From Aureimonas psammosilenae (GTDB taxonomy: Bacteria; Pseudomonadota; Alphaproteobacteria; Rhizobiales; Rhizobiaceae): a stretch of DNA of 64,000 bases. Numbering within the stretch: position 1 is the stretch's first letter; every line of letters begins with the position of its first letter. Under the pieces are notes generated by a model. It was not told the DNA's origin. It was given only the letters and a program-made list of their open reading frames with translations, and did no database searches. Location: contig NZ_WEZG01000002.1 of assembly GCF_009176975.1 (NCBI RefSeq), positions 124,001 through 188,000 of the forward strand, given 5' to 3'. Of this stretch, positions 14,958 through 23,772 are shown one piece after another. The translations under genes were made by a program, and so were the position numbers.

Positions 14958-16631
14958 ATGGCTTGCGAGGGCGTCGGCAAATCGCCGACCGGCATCGAGG
15001 GTTTCGACGAGCTGACCCTGGGCGGGCTTCCGACCGGGCGGCCGACCCTCATCTGCGGCTCGGCCGGCTGCGGCAAGACGCTCTTCGCTTCGACCTTCCT
15101 GATCCACGGCGCGCGCGAATATGGCGAGCCCGGCGTTTTCGTGTCCTTCGAGGAACGGCCGGTCGATATCGTCGCCAATGTCGCTTCGCTCGGCTTCGGC
15201 ATGGACGAGCTGATCGCCGAAGGCCGGATGCATATCGAGCATATCTCGATCGACGCCTCGCAGGTGGCCGAGATCGGCGATTACGATCTGGAAGGCCTGT
15301 TCCTGCGCCTCGAACTGGCGGTGGAACAGGTCGGGGCGAAGCGCATCGTTCTCGACACGATCGAAAGCCTGTTCTCCGCTTTCTCCAACCCCGCGATCCT
15401 GCGCGCCGAAATCCGCCGCTTGTTCGACTGGCTGAAGGAAAAGGGCCTGACCGCCGTGATCACCGGCGAGCGAGGCGACGGCGCGCTGACGCGCCAGGGG
15501 CTGGAGGAATATGTCTCCGACTGCGTGGTGCTTCTCGACCATCGCGTCAGCAACCAGATTTCCACGCGGCGTCTGCGCATCGTCAAGTATCGCGGCACGG
15601 CGCATGGCACGAACGAATATCCGTTCCTGATCGACGAGGACGGCTTCAGCGTCCTGCCCGTGACGGCGCTCGGGCTCGACCATCAAATCTTCGAGGAGCG
15701 CGTTTCCACCGGCGTCTCCGATCTCGACGCCATGATGGAAGGCGGCGGCTTTTATCGCGGATCGAGCATTCTTCTCAGCGGTGTCGCGGGGTCGGGCAAG
15801 AGTTCGCTCGCGGCTTGTTTCGCGGATGCGGCCTGCGCCCGTGGCGAACGCGCGCTTTATCTGTCCTTCGAGGAATCCTCGCTGCAGACGGCGCGCAACA
15901 TGCGCTCCATCGGGCTCGATCTCCAGCGCTGGATCGATGCCGGGCTGTTGAAGCACGTCGCGGCGCGCCCGACCTTCTACAGCCTGGAAATGCATCTGTC
16001 GGTGATCCTGCGCGAGGTCATCCGCTTCAGGCCGCAGCTCGTCGTCCTCGATCCGATCTCCGCCTTCACCGGTTCGGGTGAGGACATGGAGATCAAGGCC
16101 ATGCTGCTGCGCGTCGTGGACTATCTGAAGGCCCACGGTGTCACCGGCATCTTCACCCATCTGGCGAACCAGCACCGCTCCACCGAAACGGAAGCCGGTC
16201 TGTCGTCGCTGATGGATGCCTGGATTCTCCTTCTGAACCGGGAAGCCAACGGCGAGTTCAATCGCGAGCTTTATCTCTTGAAGGCGCGCGGCACCGCCCA
16301 CTCCAATCAGGTCCGCGAGTTCCTGATGTCGGGCGAGGGCCTGCGTTTGATCGAGCCCTATGTCGGGCAGGGCGCGGTTCTCACCGGCACCGCCCGGCGG
16401 GCGGAGGAGGCGCGGACCCGGCGCGTCGAGGCCGAGCGCGATGCCGAAACCGCGCGCCTTGCCGCCGAGGTCGCGCGGCGGCGCCAGCAAACGCTTGCCC
16501 AGATCGACAGACTGAAAGCGGACATGGAAGCCGACGAGGCCGAGTTGGCCCGTTTGCAAAATGTCCAAAGCGACTATCTGCTTCGGGCGCGGCAGGATGA
16601 AGCCGAAATGTCGGCGGTGCGGCGGTCGTGA
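14958..16631 (+). CDS. kaiC: KaiC-type circadian clock ATPase/kinase
   Basis: A 557-residue KaiC with two RecA-like domains. In CI the Walker A is GSAGCGKT (residues 34-41) with the Glu-Glu dyad in SFEERP; in CII it is GVAGSGKS (275-282) with SFEESS. The region aligning with the Synechococcus phosphosites Ser431/Thr432 reads GLSSLMDAW, so the sites would be Ser416-Ser417, the Ser-Ser pattern I associate with the KaiC2 subtype. The C-terminus beyond about residue 480 is an extra charged coiled coil (RRAEEARTRR... EAELARLQ) longer than in cyanobacterial KaiC. In cyanobacteria KaiC cycles its phosphorylation with KaiA and KaiB; no kaiA is here, so an hourglass or stress-sensing role is more likely. 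The start ATG follows GAAGGGATCGAGCGCAT. Confidence 0.93.
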   Translation: MACEGVGKSPTGIEGFDELTLGGLPTGRPTLICGSAGCGKTLFASTFLIHGAREYGEPGVFVSFEERPVDIVANVASLGFGMDELIAEGRMHIEHISIDASQVAEIGDYDLEGLFLRLELAVEQVGAKRIVLDTIESLFSAFSNPAILRAEIRRLFDWLKEKGLTAVITGERGDGALTRQGLEEYVSDCVVLLDHRVSNQISTRRLRIVKYRGTAHGTNEYPFLIDEDGFSVLPVTALGLDHQIFEERVSTGVSDLDAMMEGGGFYRGSSILLSGVAGSGKSSLAACFADAACARGERALYLSFEESSLQTARNMRSIGLDLQRWIDAGLLKHVAARPTFYSLEMHLSVILREVIRFRPQLVVLDPISAFTGSGEDMEIKAMLLRVVDYLKAHGVTGIFTHLANQHRSTETEAGLSSLMDAWILLLNREANGEFNRELYLLKARGTAHSNQVREFLMSGEGLRLIEPYVGQGAVLTGTARRAEEARTRRVEAERDAETARLAAEVARRRQQTLAQIDRLKADMEADEAELARLQNVQSDYLLRARQDEAEMSAVRRS

Positions 16632-16665
16632 GGACCCTGTCGGCCTTCGCGCCGGAAAGACGAAC

Positions 16666-16956
16666 ATGACGACATCGCCCACCCCGCCCGTTCGCCTGAC
16701 GCTTTACATCGCGGGGCAGACACCGAAGTCCCTGGCGGCGATCGAAAACCTCGATCGCATCTGCCGGGAGCATCTGCCCGGCCGTTTCACGATCGACGTC
16801 GTGGACCTGCGCAAGAACCCGCAACTGGCGCGCGAGCACAATATCGTCGCGATCCCGACGCTGGTGCGCGAACTGCCCGAGCCGATGCGCAAGATCATCG
16901 GCGACCTGTCCGATACGCAGAAGGTTCTGGTGCATCTGTCGGTCGGCGCGGCATGA
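16666..16956 (+). CDS. kaiB: KaiB circadian clock protein
   Basis: A 96-residue thioredoxin-like KaiB. LTLYIAGQTPKSLAAIENL, VVDLRKNPQLA, AIPTLVRELPEPMRKIIGDLSD and VLVHLSV match the family nearly end to end, including the residues KaiB uses to bind the KaiC CI ring. The start ATG at 16666 has GGAAAGACGAAC before it; there is a 34-nt gap from kaiC. Its stop overlaps the start of the HWE kinase (ATGA at 16953-16956), implying coupled translation and probably a shared complex. KaiB in cyanobacteria also docks to the output kinase SasA, so a KaiB-sensor kinase link here is plausible but inferred. Confidence 0.95.
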   Translation: MTTSPTPPVRLTLYIAGQTPKSLAAIENLDRICREHLPGRFTIDVVDLRKNPQLAREHNIVAIPTLVRELPEPMRKIIGDLSDTQKVLVHLSVGAA

Positions 16957-18461
16957 GCGGCAGAGCCTTGTCGACGGATGCGGCATCCGAGACGCTGGAA
17001 CTGCGCCAGCGTCTGGAAGAAGCCGAGGAAACGATCCGGGCGATCCAGAACGGCGAGGTCGACGCGCTGGTGATCGGCGGCACCCGTCCGCACGAAGTCT
17101 TCACACTGGAAGCCGGCCCGGAGCCCTACCGGGTCTTCATGGAGGCGATGGAGATCGGCGCGGCCGCGCTCGATGATGGCGGCCGCGTCCTCTACGCCAA
17201 CAGCGCCCTGTGCGCGCTTCTCGGCTGCGCGAGCGAGGAACTGCAGGCCGCCGGGCTGTCGCCCTTCCTGACCGAGGGTTCCCGCGCGCTTCTGGCCGAT
17301 CTTCTGTCTCCCGGCGAGGGCGGGCGTCGATCGGTGGAGCTGAAGGCCGTGCGAGCGAGCGGCGAGCGGCAGATCCTCGCCACCGCCGGGGCCTTGCGCC
17401 TCGGGCCGACGGCCGGCATCGCCCTGACCTTCACCGACATCACCGAGCGCCAGCGCTTGGCGGCCATCGAGGAGTCCGAGCGTTTGGCGCGCGCGATCCT
17501 CGCTTCGGCGGCCGAGGCCGTGGTGGTCTGCGACCCGGAAGGCCGCATCACCCATGCCAACGGCGCGGCCCGTGCGATCGCGACGCAGGACCCGCTCGGC
17601 CTTCCCTTCGACGAAGCGCTGCCCCTCGTTCTGCCCGACATGACGGGCCTGTTCGCCGGCGAAGATCTGATCGCCATGGCGGTCGGCGGCGCGATGGTGC
17701 AGGGCATGGAAGCGGCCGTGCGCGACCCGGCCGGGGACCGCAATCTTCTAGTCAGCGCCGCGCCGCTGACCGTCACCGGCAACGATATTCGCGGCTGCGT
17801 CGTGACGATGGTGGACCTGACGCAGAGAAAAGCGGCGGAGCGTCAGCAGCTTCTTCTCATGCGCGAACTCGACCACCGCGTGAAGAACACGCTGGCGCTC
17901 GTGGCCTCGATCTGCACGCGTACCACATCCATGGAAGACACCGTCGAGGGCTTTCGCAAGGCGTTTCTCGGGCGCATCCACGCGCTTGCCGCCACCCATA
18001 CGCTTCTGGCGGAGAAGTCCTGGTCCAACCTTCTGGTGAAGGACATCGTGAGCGCCGAACTCGCGCCCTATGTCGCGGAAGGGGATGCGCGTCTGGAACT
18101 GACCGGGCTCGACGTCTGGGTTTCGCCGCGCGCGGCCACCGCCCTCGGACTCATCATCCATGAGCTTGCGACGAATGCCGTCAAATACGGTGCGCTGTCC
18201 GTGGTGGAAGGCCGCATCACTGTTGCCGGCGAGTTGGACGAGGGCGGGCAGGCGCTTCGTATTCGCTGGGAAGAGGCCGATGGCCCGCCCCTGCAGGAGC
18301 CGACGCGCCGCGGCTTCGGGCGCACCGTGATTGCCCGCAGCCTGTCTTATGCACCGGGCGGCGGTGCCGAACTGAACTTCCTGCCCGAGGGGCTGCGCTG
18401 CGTCGTCAACGTGCCCTGGGAAGACGTGCAGATGCAGCCGCAGGCCCTGCCGGCCGCTTGA
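16953..18461 (+). CDS. HWE-family sensor histidine kinase with two PAS domains
   Basis: A 502-residue soluble kinase; no membrane segment is evident. A short coiled coil (residues 10-30, LELRQRLEEAEETIRAIQNGEVDALVI) leads into two PAS-like domains (about 50-165 and 175-290). The dimerisation and phosphoacceptor helix RELDHRVKNTLALV has His308, and the ATPase part has LIIHELATNAVKYGAL (N box) and the RIRWEE Trp-Glu that defines the HWE group. The last visible motif is RRGFGRTVI. The start overlaps the kaiB stop by four bases. HWE kinases commonly signal to single-domain receivers or PhyR in the general stress response; the receiver at 14483 is the obvious partner. Its coupling to KaiB suggests clock or stress output. 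Confidence 0.9.
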   Translation: MSGRALSTDAASETLELRQRLEEAEETIRAIQNGEVDALVIGGTRPHEVFTLEAGPEPYRVFMEAMEIGAAALDDGGRVLYANSALCALLGCASEELQAAGLSPFLTEGSRALLADLLSPGEGGRRSVELKAVRASGERQILATAGALRLGPTAGIALTFTDITERQRLAAIEESERLARAILASAAEAVVVCDPEGRITHANGAARAIATQDPLGLPFDEALPLVLPDMTGLFAGEDLIAMAVGGAMVQGMEAAVRDPAGDRNLLVSAAPLTVTGNDIRGCVVTMVDLTQRKAAERQQLLLMRELDHRVKNTLALVASICTRTTSMEDTVEGFRKAFLGRIHALAATHTLLAEKSWSNLLVKDIVSAELAPYVAEGDARLELTGLDVWVSPRAATALGLIIHELATNAVKYGALSVVEGRITVAGELDEGGQALRIRWEEADGPPLQEPTRRGFGRTVIARSLSYAPGGGAELNFLPEGLRCVVNVPWEDVQMQPQALPAA

Positions 18462-18498
18462 TCGGCGCCGGCCGAGCTTGTGGCGGGAGCTGCCGGCG

Positions 18499-18981
18499 TT
18501 ACTGCGACGCCGGTGTTTCGCCGAATGCGACCTCGTGAGAGCCGGCGAGCAGCGCTTCGCGCACATCCGCCGTCTCGATCACCGGGATTTTCGCGGACGA
18601 GGGCAGAATGATCGTTCCGTTCGCGCGCCTGGCATAAACCCGGTCGGTCGTCTCCGCCGAGATGTCCGGCAGGAGCACCGCCATGACATGCGGGTCCCGG
18701 CTTTCGTCGTAGGGCAACAAGGCGGGACGCGAAACGTCGGGGTCGGAGGAGAGGGGAGCCGAAGCGGCAGCGGCGACTTCCGGCTCTCGCGGCGCGGGAA
18801 GGCTGGACTGTCGCGGCAACGCGACGGCTTCTTGCCGTTCGGAAGAAGCGCGTTCTCCCAGGTCCGCTCCCTGATAACCGAACCTTTGTTCCGACTGCGC
18901 GAAGGGAAGGGGGCTGACATTCATGCAGCCGGCGAGCGCACAGGTCATGGCCGCAACGGCGAATCGGTAAATCATGGTCAT
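18499..18981 (-). CDS. Lipoprotein of unknown function
   Basis: A 160-residue protein with a lipoprotein signal peptide: a hydrophobic stretch MIYRFAVAAMTCALAGC ends in the lipobox Leu-Ala-Gly-Cys near residue 19. The mature part is low in complexity up to about residue 75 (Ser, Ala, Pro, Glu rich) and then has a compact segment PHVMAVLLPDISAETTDRVYA and GTIILPSSAKIPVI. No family was recognised. It is convergent with the HWE kinase gene, 37 nt apart. The start is chosen at ATG 18981; GTG and TTG two codons upstream or ATG 18975 are equal candidates. It is probably anchored in the inner or outer membrane facing the periplasm. Confidence 0.65.
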   Translation of the reverse strand: MTMIYRFAVAAMTCALAGCMNVSPLPFAQSEQRFGYQGADLGERASSERQEAVALPRQSSLPAPREPEVAAAASAPLSSDPDVSRPALLPYDESRDPHVMAVLLPDISAETTDRVYARRANGTIILPSSAKIPVIETADVREALLAGSHEVAFGETPASQ

Positions 18982-19308
18982 CAACACATTCGTTTAAAAC
19001 GACACTGATTTTGGGCACCGAACGAGGTTTCGCCAATGCCGACGAGCGAAAGTTTGGCGCCAGCTTCGAAATTTAGCTTCGTACTGTGGACGAAACTCAA
19101 CAGCCGGTTCCCGGCCGTGAGCCCGTCTGCACCATCTATCTGGTGAGGATTCCTTACGGAAGGGCATGGTATCGGGAAGTCGAGGCACCGAACGGCATAT
19201 TTTGCCGGGTTATCGACAACGGAATGTCACATACGTGTTTCCATTGTTTGTTTTTTGTGAAAACTTTATAGGTGCTGGTTAGCTTACTGAGCTTGGGAGG
19301 GCTCTTCG
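18982..19308 (+). other. 327-nt intergenic region with AT-rich promoter-like segment
   Basis: No convincing gene. Two 60-64-codon frames here (19086-19271 plus, 18994-19188 minus) have no ribosome site or recognisable features. The right part (19240-19275) is AT-rich, with TTGTTT at 19244-19249 and TTATAG at 19266-19271, 16 nt apart, a plausible promoter for the small gene starting at 19309. Confidence 0.3.
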
Positions 19309-19440
19309 TTGCGGCATATCCATCAGTTCAAGCGCTTTGAAGTCGGTACGCAGCTCAGCACACCTGCTGCTGGCTTGATGACGGCCGTGATGGCGAGCGC
19401 CATTCTCTGGCTCTCCATGCTAGTGGCCTTCCGGATGTGA
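19309..19440 (+). CDS. Very small membrane protein (43 residues), TTG start
   Basis: A 43-codon frame starting at TTG 19309, which has a strong ribosome site, TTGGGAGGG, eight bases upstream. The product is polar at the N-terminus (RHIHQFKRFEVGT) and then carries a hydrophobic helix (ALMTAVMASAILWLSMLVAF-like, about residues 22-42) ending two residues later. ATG 19378 inside would leave only 20 residues. Not recognised as a family. The membrane helix and ribosome site are the only evidence; a TTG start in a short frame keeps the confidence modest. Confidence 0.35.
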   Translation: MRHIHQFKRFEVGTQLSTPAAGLMTAVMASAILWLSMLVAFRM

Positions 19441-19525
19441 CTCGAAACGTCCGGAACGAGACCCACTGAGCGCCGACAGCTTCTCCATCGGCGCGCTGCA
19501 CCTTCTTCGATGAAGACATGGGGCA

Positions 19526-19705
19526 TCAAAGCACCTGCCCGATCCATTGGATCAGCTTGATCGCACCCCAAAGCAGCAGCAGGTTCCAGGCGACGAGAAC
19601 GCCGCCGCATAGTCCCAAAACGATACCGATACTGGCGAGCCTGCGAAGCGAGCGTCCTGTTTTGATACGTGTCGCCGCTGGCTCCGTATCGATATGGCCG
19701 ACCAT
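19526..19705 (-). CDS. Small single-pass membrane protein (59 residues)
   Basis: Starts at ATG 19705, which directly follows GCGAGGAGGCAGGA, a strong Shine-Dalgarno sequence. The N-terminal 26 residues are polar and basic (MVGHIDTEPAATRIKTGRSL), followed by a long hydrophobic segment (IGIVLGLCGGVLVAWNLLLL, about residues 31-50) and the amphipathic end WGAIKLIQWIGQVL. This would be an inner-membrane protein with a cytoplasmic basic head. Longer frames upstream to 19789 lack a ribosome site. No family recognised. It faces the small plus-strand gene at 19309-19440, whose 3' end is 85 nt away. Confidence 0.6.
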   Translation of the reverse strand: MVGHIDTEPAATRIKTGRSLRRLASIGIVLGLCGGVLVAWNLLLLWGAIKLIQWIGQVL

Positions 19706-19804
19706 TCCTGCCTCCTCGCAAGTCTGCCGGTGATTTGATGATGTTGCAGCAATTCCCGTGCCAGAACGTCGCCCGTTCTTCCAACTCATCGTCCCATAAA
19801 AATA

Positions 19805-19829
19805 CCCCGGCGGGTCAAACCAGCCGGGG
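19805..19829 (-). terminator. Rho-independent terminator for the coiled-coil gene at 19857-20111
   Basis: CCCCGGC (19805-19811) pairs exactly with GCCGGGG (19823-19829). Read on the minus strand, the stem is followed by TATTTTTA, a proper U tract. It lies 28 nt past the stop of the minus-strand gene. Confidence 0.85.
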
Positions 19830-19856
19830 TGATCGTGAATGCTGTTTAAGAAAGCG

Positions 19857-20111
19857 TCAGAGCGTGGTCGGCAATTGTTCGGACCGCTTGGGATCGTTCC
19901 GGTGTCTGGCTTCGCGCAGGCGAAGCTTCATGGCCTGAACCGCGTCCTTGAAGGACTGCAGCACCTCGCGCGCCGTCCGGAAGCCGTGCCGGTCGCCGCG
20001 CGCTTCGATCGCGGCGAGCTTGGCCTTCTGGCGCTCCACATTGGCTTCGGCTTCGCGCACCCGACGTTCGGCACGCTCGATTCTGTTCTCACGAAGGTGC
20101 ATGGAAGTCAT
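19857..20111 (-). CDS. Small coiled-coil protein, unknown function
   Basis: An 84-residue, highly charged and helical protein. Residues 5-40 (RENRIERAERRVREAEANVE) have heptad spacing of a coiled coil, followed by FRTAREVLQSFKDAVQAM and a basic tail. I recognise the shape as a widespread uncharacterised rhizobial family whose members carry an (R/E)AE(R/A)-X-V-X3-E(A/R) coil and a later AREVLxSF block. ATG 20111 is used; an ATG at 20102 is equally possible and neither has a strong ribosome site. The gene ends at a clear terminator 28 nt downstream, so it is a single transcription unit. Confidence 0.65.
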   Translation of the reverse strand: MTSMHLRENRIERAERRVREAEANVERQKAKLAAIEARGDRHGFRTAREVLQSFKDAVQAMKLRLREARHRNDPKRSEQLPTTL

Positions 20112-20338
20112 CCGCTCATTGAGTTTGTCGTTGTGAGATGAACAGATTGGGGCCCTTCCGGTTCCGCACGATTTCGTGAATCATGACAAGTCCTTGAAGC
20201 ATGCAGCGGGCGGTCCGCATGGTCTCCGTCGAGGCTGCGACTATCTGAACCGGATGGTGTCGCCGAAGTTGATCTCGGCGGGTCCGCACGAGCTTCGGAT
20301 CGAAGCGACGAAGACGGCTTGGGGAGACGGTCGGCGCA

Positions 20339-23311
20339 GTGATCAGGTCCATTTCCGATACTCCGGCGACACGCTACGGGGCTTGGCCCTTCGTGGTGGC
20401 TGGTCTTCTGCTTCTGGCGGCCCTTGCGGCCTATGCCACGGCCACCTACGCTTCCGCAAAAAGAGCGGAAGCGATCGACGCCGAGTCCGAGCTTCTCAGT
20501 TCCACCGAAAGACTGCTCGCCGACTTGATCTCCATGGAAACGAGCGGGCGTGGTTATGTTCTGACCGGGGTGGACGCGTTTCTCGATCCGTATCGAGCGT
20601 CTTCGCCGGAAGTGGAGCCCTCGTTGGCGAAGCTGCGGCAGGACTGGTTGGCTACCGGCACCGACACGATGCTTCTCGAGCGCATCGAGGCGTCGACCCG
20701 TTACGAACTCAATTATATCCGCGAGGTGATCGACGTCCGAAGCCGCGAAGGCTTCGAGCCCGCCGCCGCGATCGTTCGCAGCGGACGCGGCAAGGCCAAC
20801 ATGGACGCCTTCCGCGTCGATATCGACACCGCGCAGAAGAACGCGCGCGACCGCGTGATGGCGGCCGAGGAACTGAACCGGCGCGACGGGCGCATCGCGA
20901 CCTTCGCCTTCTTTATCGTGCTGATCGTCGGGCTGGCGCTCGCCATCCTCGCCTTTCGCCGGCACCGGGAAGGCCGGCGCACCTCGCAACTTCTGGAGCG
21001 CGTCATCAACAACGCGCCGGTGGGCATGGCCTTCGTGGATTCGCGGTTGCGGCTGCAACGCGCCAATCCGCTGTTCTCCCGTCTTCTCGGCGTGGAGGAG
21101 GGCGTGCCGGTCGGCGGCGACATCTTCACCGTTTATCCGACCCTCGGCGCCAATCTGCGCCGGCTTCTCGAAAGCATGATCGCCGGGCGCACCGGCGCCA
21201 GCGACATCGAGGTTCTCGTTCCGGCCAAGGACGGCGGCGAGCGCGTTCTTTCCGTCGGCTTGTTCCCCTTGTCGCTCACCAAGCGCGGCAACCAGTCGCT
21301 CGACCACGGCGTCGGCATCATCGCCAAGGACGAAACGGAGGAGGTGGAAGCGGGCAAGCGCACGCGGGAAAGCGAAGCGCGCTTCCGCATGATCGCCGAC
21401 AGCATCCCGCAGATGGCCTGGATCGCCGACGAGTCCGGCAGCATCTCCTGGTACAACAAGCGCTGGTACGATTACACCGGCACGACGCTGGAGGAGATGC
21501 AGGGCCTCGGCTGGCGCAAGGTGCATCACCCCGACCACGAGGAACGCGTGGTGGCCGCTTTTCAGGAGGCGCTCCGGTCCGGCGACGTCTGGGAGGACAC
21601 GTTTCCTCTCCGCAGCGCCGACGGCAGCTTCCGCTGGTTCCTGTCGCAGGCCCTGCCGATCAAGGACGATACCGGCCGCGTCTTCCGCTGGTTCGGCACC
21701 AATACCGATGTCACCAAGCAGCGCGCCTTCGAGGAGGAACTCGCCTCGGCGCGCGATGCCGCCGAAAGCGCCAACAAGGCCAAGAGCCAGTTCCTCGCCA
21801 ACATGAGCCACGAGCTGCGCACCCCGCTTTCGGCGGTGATCGGCTATACCGAGATGCTGGAAGAGGAAGCGGAAGACCTCGGGCAGGAGGACTTCCTCGA
21901 CGACCTCAGGAAGATCAAGGGCAACGCCCGCCATCTCCTGAGCCTCATCAACGATGTTCTCGACCTGTCCAAGATCGAGGCTGATCGGATGGAGGTCTTC
22001 GCCGAGAATTTCGATATCTCCGAGGCCCTGGCCGACATCGCCTCCACCGTCGCGCCCTTGATCGAGAAGAAGGGTAACCGGCTGGAGATCGAGGAGAAGG
22101 AAGGGCTCGGCTCGATGAGTTCCGATCAGGTGAAGCTGCGCCAGTGCCTGATCAACCTTCTTTCCAACGCCGCCAAGTTCACGGAGAACGGAACGATCCG
22201 CCTCGTGGCCGAGCGCGTGCAGCGCGACGGGCGCGACTGGGTGTCCTTCGCCGTCAGCGACACGGGCATCGGCATGTCGCTGGAACAAACGCAGAAGCTC
22301 TTCGAGCGCTTCACGCAGGCCGACGCCTCCACGACGCGCCGCTTCGGCGGCACGGGCCTCGGCCTCGCCATCACGCGCTCGTTTTCGCGGATGCTCGGCG
22401 GCGACATCAACGTGGCGAGCGAAGAGGGCAAGGGCTCGTGCTTCACCATCCTCGTGCCGGCCGAGATCGAAACCTCAAGGCCCGAGGACGTGGTGGAAAG
22501 CCTGGAGCCCGCCGGAACGCCGGAAGGGGCCGCGGGCCTTGTTCTCGTGATCGACGACGATCGTTCGGCGCGCGATCTGATGACCCGCTTCCTCACCAAG
22601 GAAGGTTTTGCCGTCCAAACCGCCGCCGATGGCGTCAGCGGGTTGCAGCTCGCCCGCGACCTTCGCCCGAGCATCATCCTTCTCGACGTCACCATGCCCC
22701 GCATGGACGGCTGGGAAGTGTTGACGGAGTTGAAGCACGACCCGGACCTCCAGGCCATTCCCGTGGTGATGGTGACGGTGATCGACGAGCACAGTCTCGG
22801 CTATTCGCTGGGCGCGGCTGATTACTTGGTGAAGCCGGTGGAATGGGACCGGTTGAAGGGCGTCGTCGACAAGCTCGCGCTGACGGAGCCGATTCGCATC
22901 CTCGCCATCGACGACGACGCGGATGCGCTTTCGCGGGCCAGCGTCATGCTCACCCGCGCGGGCTTCGAGGTGGATACGGCGACGAACGGCGCGGATGCCT
23001 TGAAGCGGGCCGAGGAGAAACGTCCGAGCCTCGTTCTGCTCGACCTGATGATGCCGGTGATGGACGGTTTCGAATTCCTTCGCGAATTCAGGGACAAGCC
23101 GGAATGGGCCGACATTCCCGTCGTGGTGCTGACCGCCAAGGATATCGATCGCGAGGACTGGCGTGTTCTCAAGGGAAAAGCCGACAAGGTTCTTTCCAAG
23201 GGGCAGGTCGGCATGAAGGACCTTATCGGGCAGTTGCGCGTTACTCGGGATAAGTCGCAAGGTGCCGCCGGGCGCACTGTTGCTTGGCCCATGGAATCGG
23301 AGCACGGCTGA
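20339..23311 (+). CDS. Hybrid sensor histidine kinase with CHASE3-like sensor and two receivers
   Basis: A 990-residue membrane hybrid kinase. An N-terminal membrane segment (about residues 17-38) precedes a CHASE3-like periplasmic helix bundle ([24 protein letters not shown]), a second segment near 185-205, then two PAS domains (about 220-345 and 345-465; the second has [21 protein letters not shown]). The kinase core has His491 in [14 protein letters not shown], the N box NAAKF and the G boxes DTGIGM and GGTGLGLAI. Two receiver domains follow, with phosphoacceptors Asp783 ([11 protein letters not shown]) and Asp902 ([11 protein letters not shown]). The start is GTG 20339 with GGAGACGG upstream; no ATG fits. 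Its stop overlaps the start of a DivK-like receiver by one base (TGATG), so the three receivers probably form one phosphorelay. Confidence 0.9.
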   Translation: MIRSISDTPATRYGAWPFVVAGLLLLAALAAYATATYASAKRAEAIDAESELLSSTERLLADLISMETSGRGYVLTGVDAFLDPYRASSPEVEPSLAKLRQDWLATGTDTMLLERIEASTRYELNYIREVIDVRSREGFEPAAAIVRSGRGKANMDAFRVDIDTAQKNARDRVMAAEELNRRDGRIATFAFFIVLIVGLALAILAFRRHREGRRTSQLLERVINNAPVGMAFVDSRLRLQRANPLFSRLLGVEEGVPVGGDIFTVYPTLGANLRRLLESMIAGRTGASDIEVLVPAKDGGERVLSVGLFPLSLTKRGNQSLDHGVGIIAKDETEEVEAGKRTRESEARFRMIADSIPQMAWIADESGSISWYNKRWYDYTGTTLEEMQGLGWRKVHHPDHEERVVAAFQEALRSGDVWEDTFPLRSADGSFRWFLSQALPIKDDTGRVFRWFGTNTDVTKQRAFEEELASARDAAESANKAKSQFLANMSHELRTPLSAVIGYTEMLEEEAEDLGQEDFLDDLRKIKGNARHLLSLINDVLDLSKIEADRMEVFAENFDISEALADIASTVAPLIEKKGNRLEIEEKEGLGSMSSDQVKLRQCLINLLSNAAKFTENGTIRLVAERVQRDGRDWVSFAVSDTGIGMSLEQTQKLFERFTQADASTTRRFGGTGLGLAITRSFSRMLGGDINVASEEGKGSCFTILVPAEIETSRPEDVVESLEPAGTPEGAAGLVLVIDDDRSARDLMTRFLTKEGFAVQTAADGVSGLQLARDLRPSIILLDVTMPRMDGWEVLTELKHDPDLQAIPVVMVTVIDEHSLGYSLGAADYLVKPVEWDRLKGVVDKLALTEPIRILAIDDDADALSRASVMLTRAGFEVDTATNGADALKRAEEKRPSLVLLDLMMPVMDGFEFLREFRDKPEWADIPVVVLTAKDIDREDWRVLKGKADKVLSKGQVGMKDLIGQLRVTRDKSQGAAGRTVAWPMESEHG

Positions 23312-23694
23312 TGAGGCGTATCCTGCTTGTCGAGGATCACGAGGAGATTTGGGACTTCCTGTCCCGCCGTCTCAAACGGCGTGGCTTCGATGTGGTTCTG
23401 GCCTTCGACGGACAGGACGGGGTGGAGAAGGCCAAGGTCGCCAAGCCCGATCTGATCCTTCTCGATATGAATCTGCCGATTCTGGACGGCTGGACGGCGG
23501 CGCGCACGATCCGCGCCGATTCGAGCATTCCGCGCATGCCGATCATCGCGCTGACGGCCCATGCCATGTCGGGCGACCGCGAAAAGACCATCGCGGCCGG
23601 TTGCGACGACTATCACGCCAAGCCGCTGGACTTTACCAAGCTCCTGGCGCAGATCGACGCGCTTGTGCCCGAGACTGCCGCGCAGGCAAGCTGA
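23311..23694 (+). CDS. DivK-like single-domain response regulator
   Basis: A 127-residue stand-alone receiver. ILLVEDHEEIWDFLS carries the acidic pair, Asp52 in LLDMNLPILDG is the phosphoacceptor, Thr near residue 83 is in IALTAHAMSGDR, and the Lys is in HAKPLD. The helix ALTAHAM and total length are those of DivK/CheY-like diffusible receivers. Its ATG overlaps the hybrid kinase stop, so the two are coupled. It may be the terminal acceptor of that kinase. It is followed by a strong terminator. Confidence 0.9.
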   Translation: MRRILLVEDHEEIWDFLSRRLKRRGFDVVLAFDGQDGVEKAKVAKPDLILLDMNLPILDGWTAARTIRADSSIPRMPIIALTAHAMSGDREKTIAAGCDDYHAKPLDFTKLLAQIDALVPETAAQAS

Positions 23695-23729
23695 CGCCCG
23701 GCTCCGCAGCGTCCTTGCGCCTTTTTGAG

Positions 23730-23755
23730 GCCTCCCCTCGCGGGGAGGCTTTTTC
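23730..23755 (+). terminator. Rho-independent terminator after the kinase-receiver operon
   Basis: GCCTCCCC (23730-23737) and GGGGAGGC (23742-23749) make a perfect 8-bp stem with a TCGC loop, followed by TTTTTC. It is 36 nt past the receiver stop, on the plus strand. Confidence 0.9.
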
Positions 23756-23772
23756 GTTCGGGGGAGGGCGCT

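Noticed and set aside
14769-16682. Minus-strand frame of 637 codons across kaiC
   Set aside because: Shadow of kaiC caused by high third-position GC; composition is atypical and no motif is found.
19086-19271. 61-codon plus-strand frame
   Set aside because: No Shine-Dalgarno sequence, crosses an AT-rich probable promoter, no recognisable features.
20108-22288. Minus-strand frame of 726 codons across the hybrid kinase
   Set aside because: Antisense shadow; the sense gene has complete kinase and receiver motifs.
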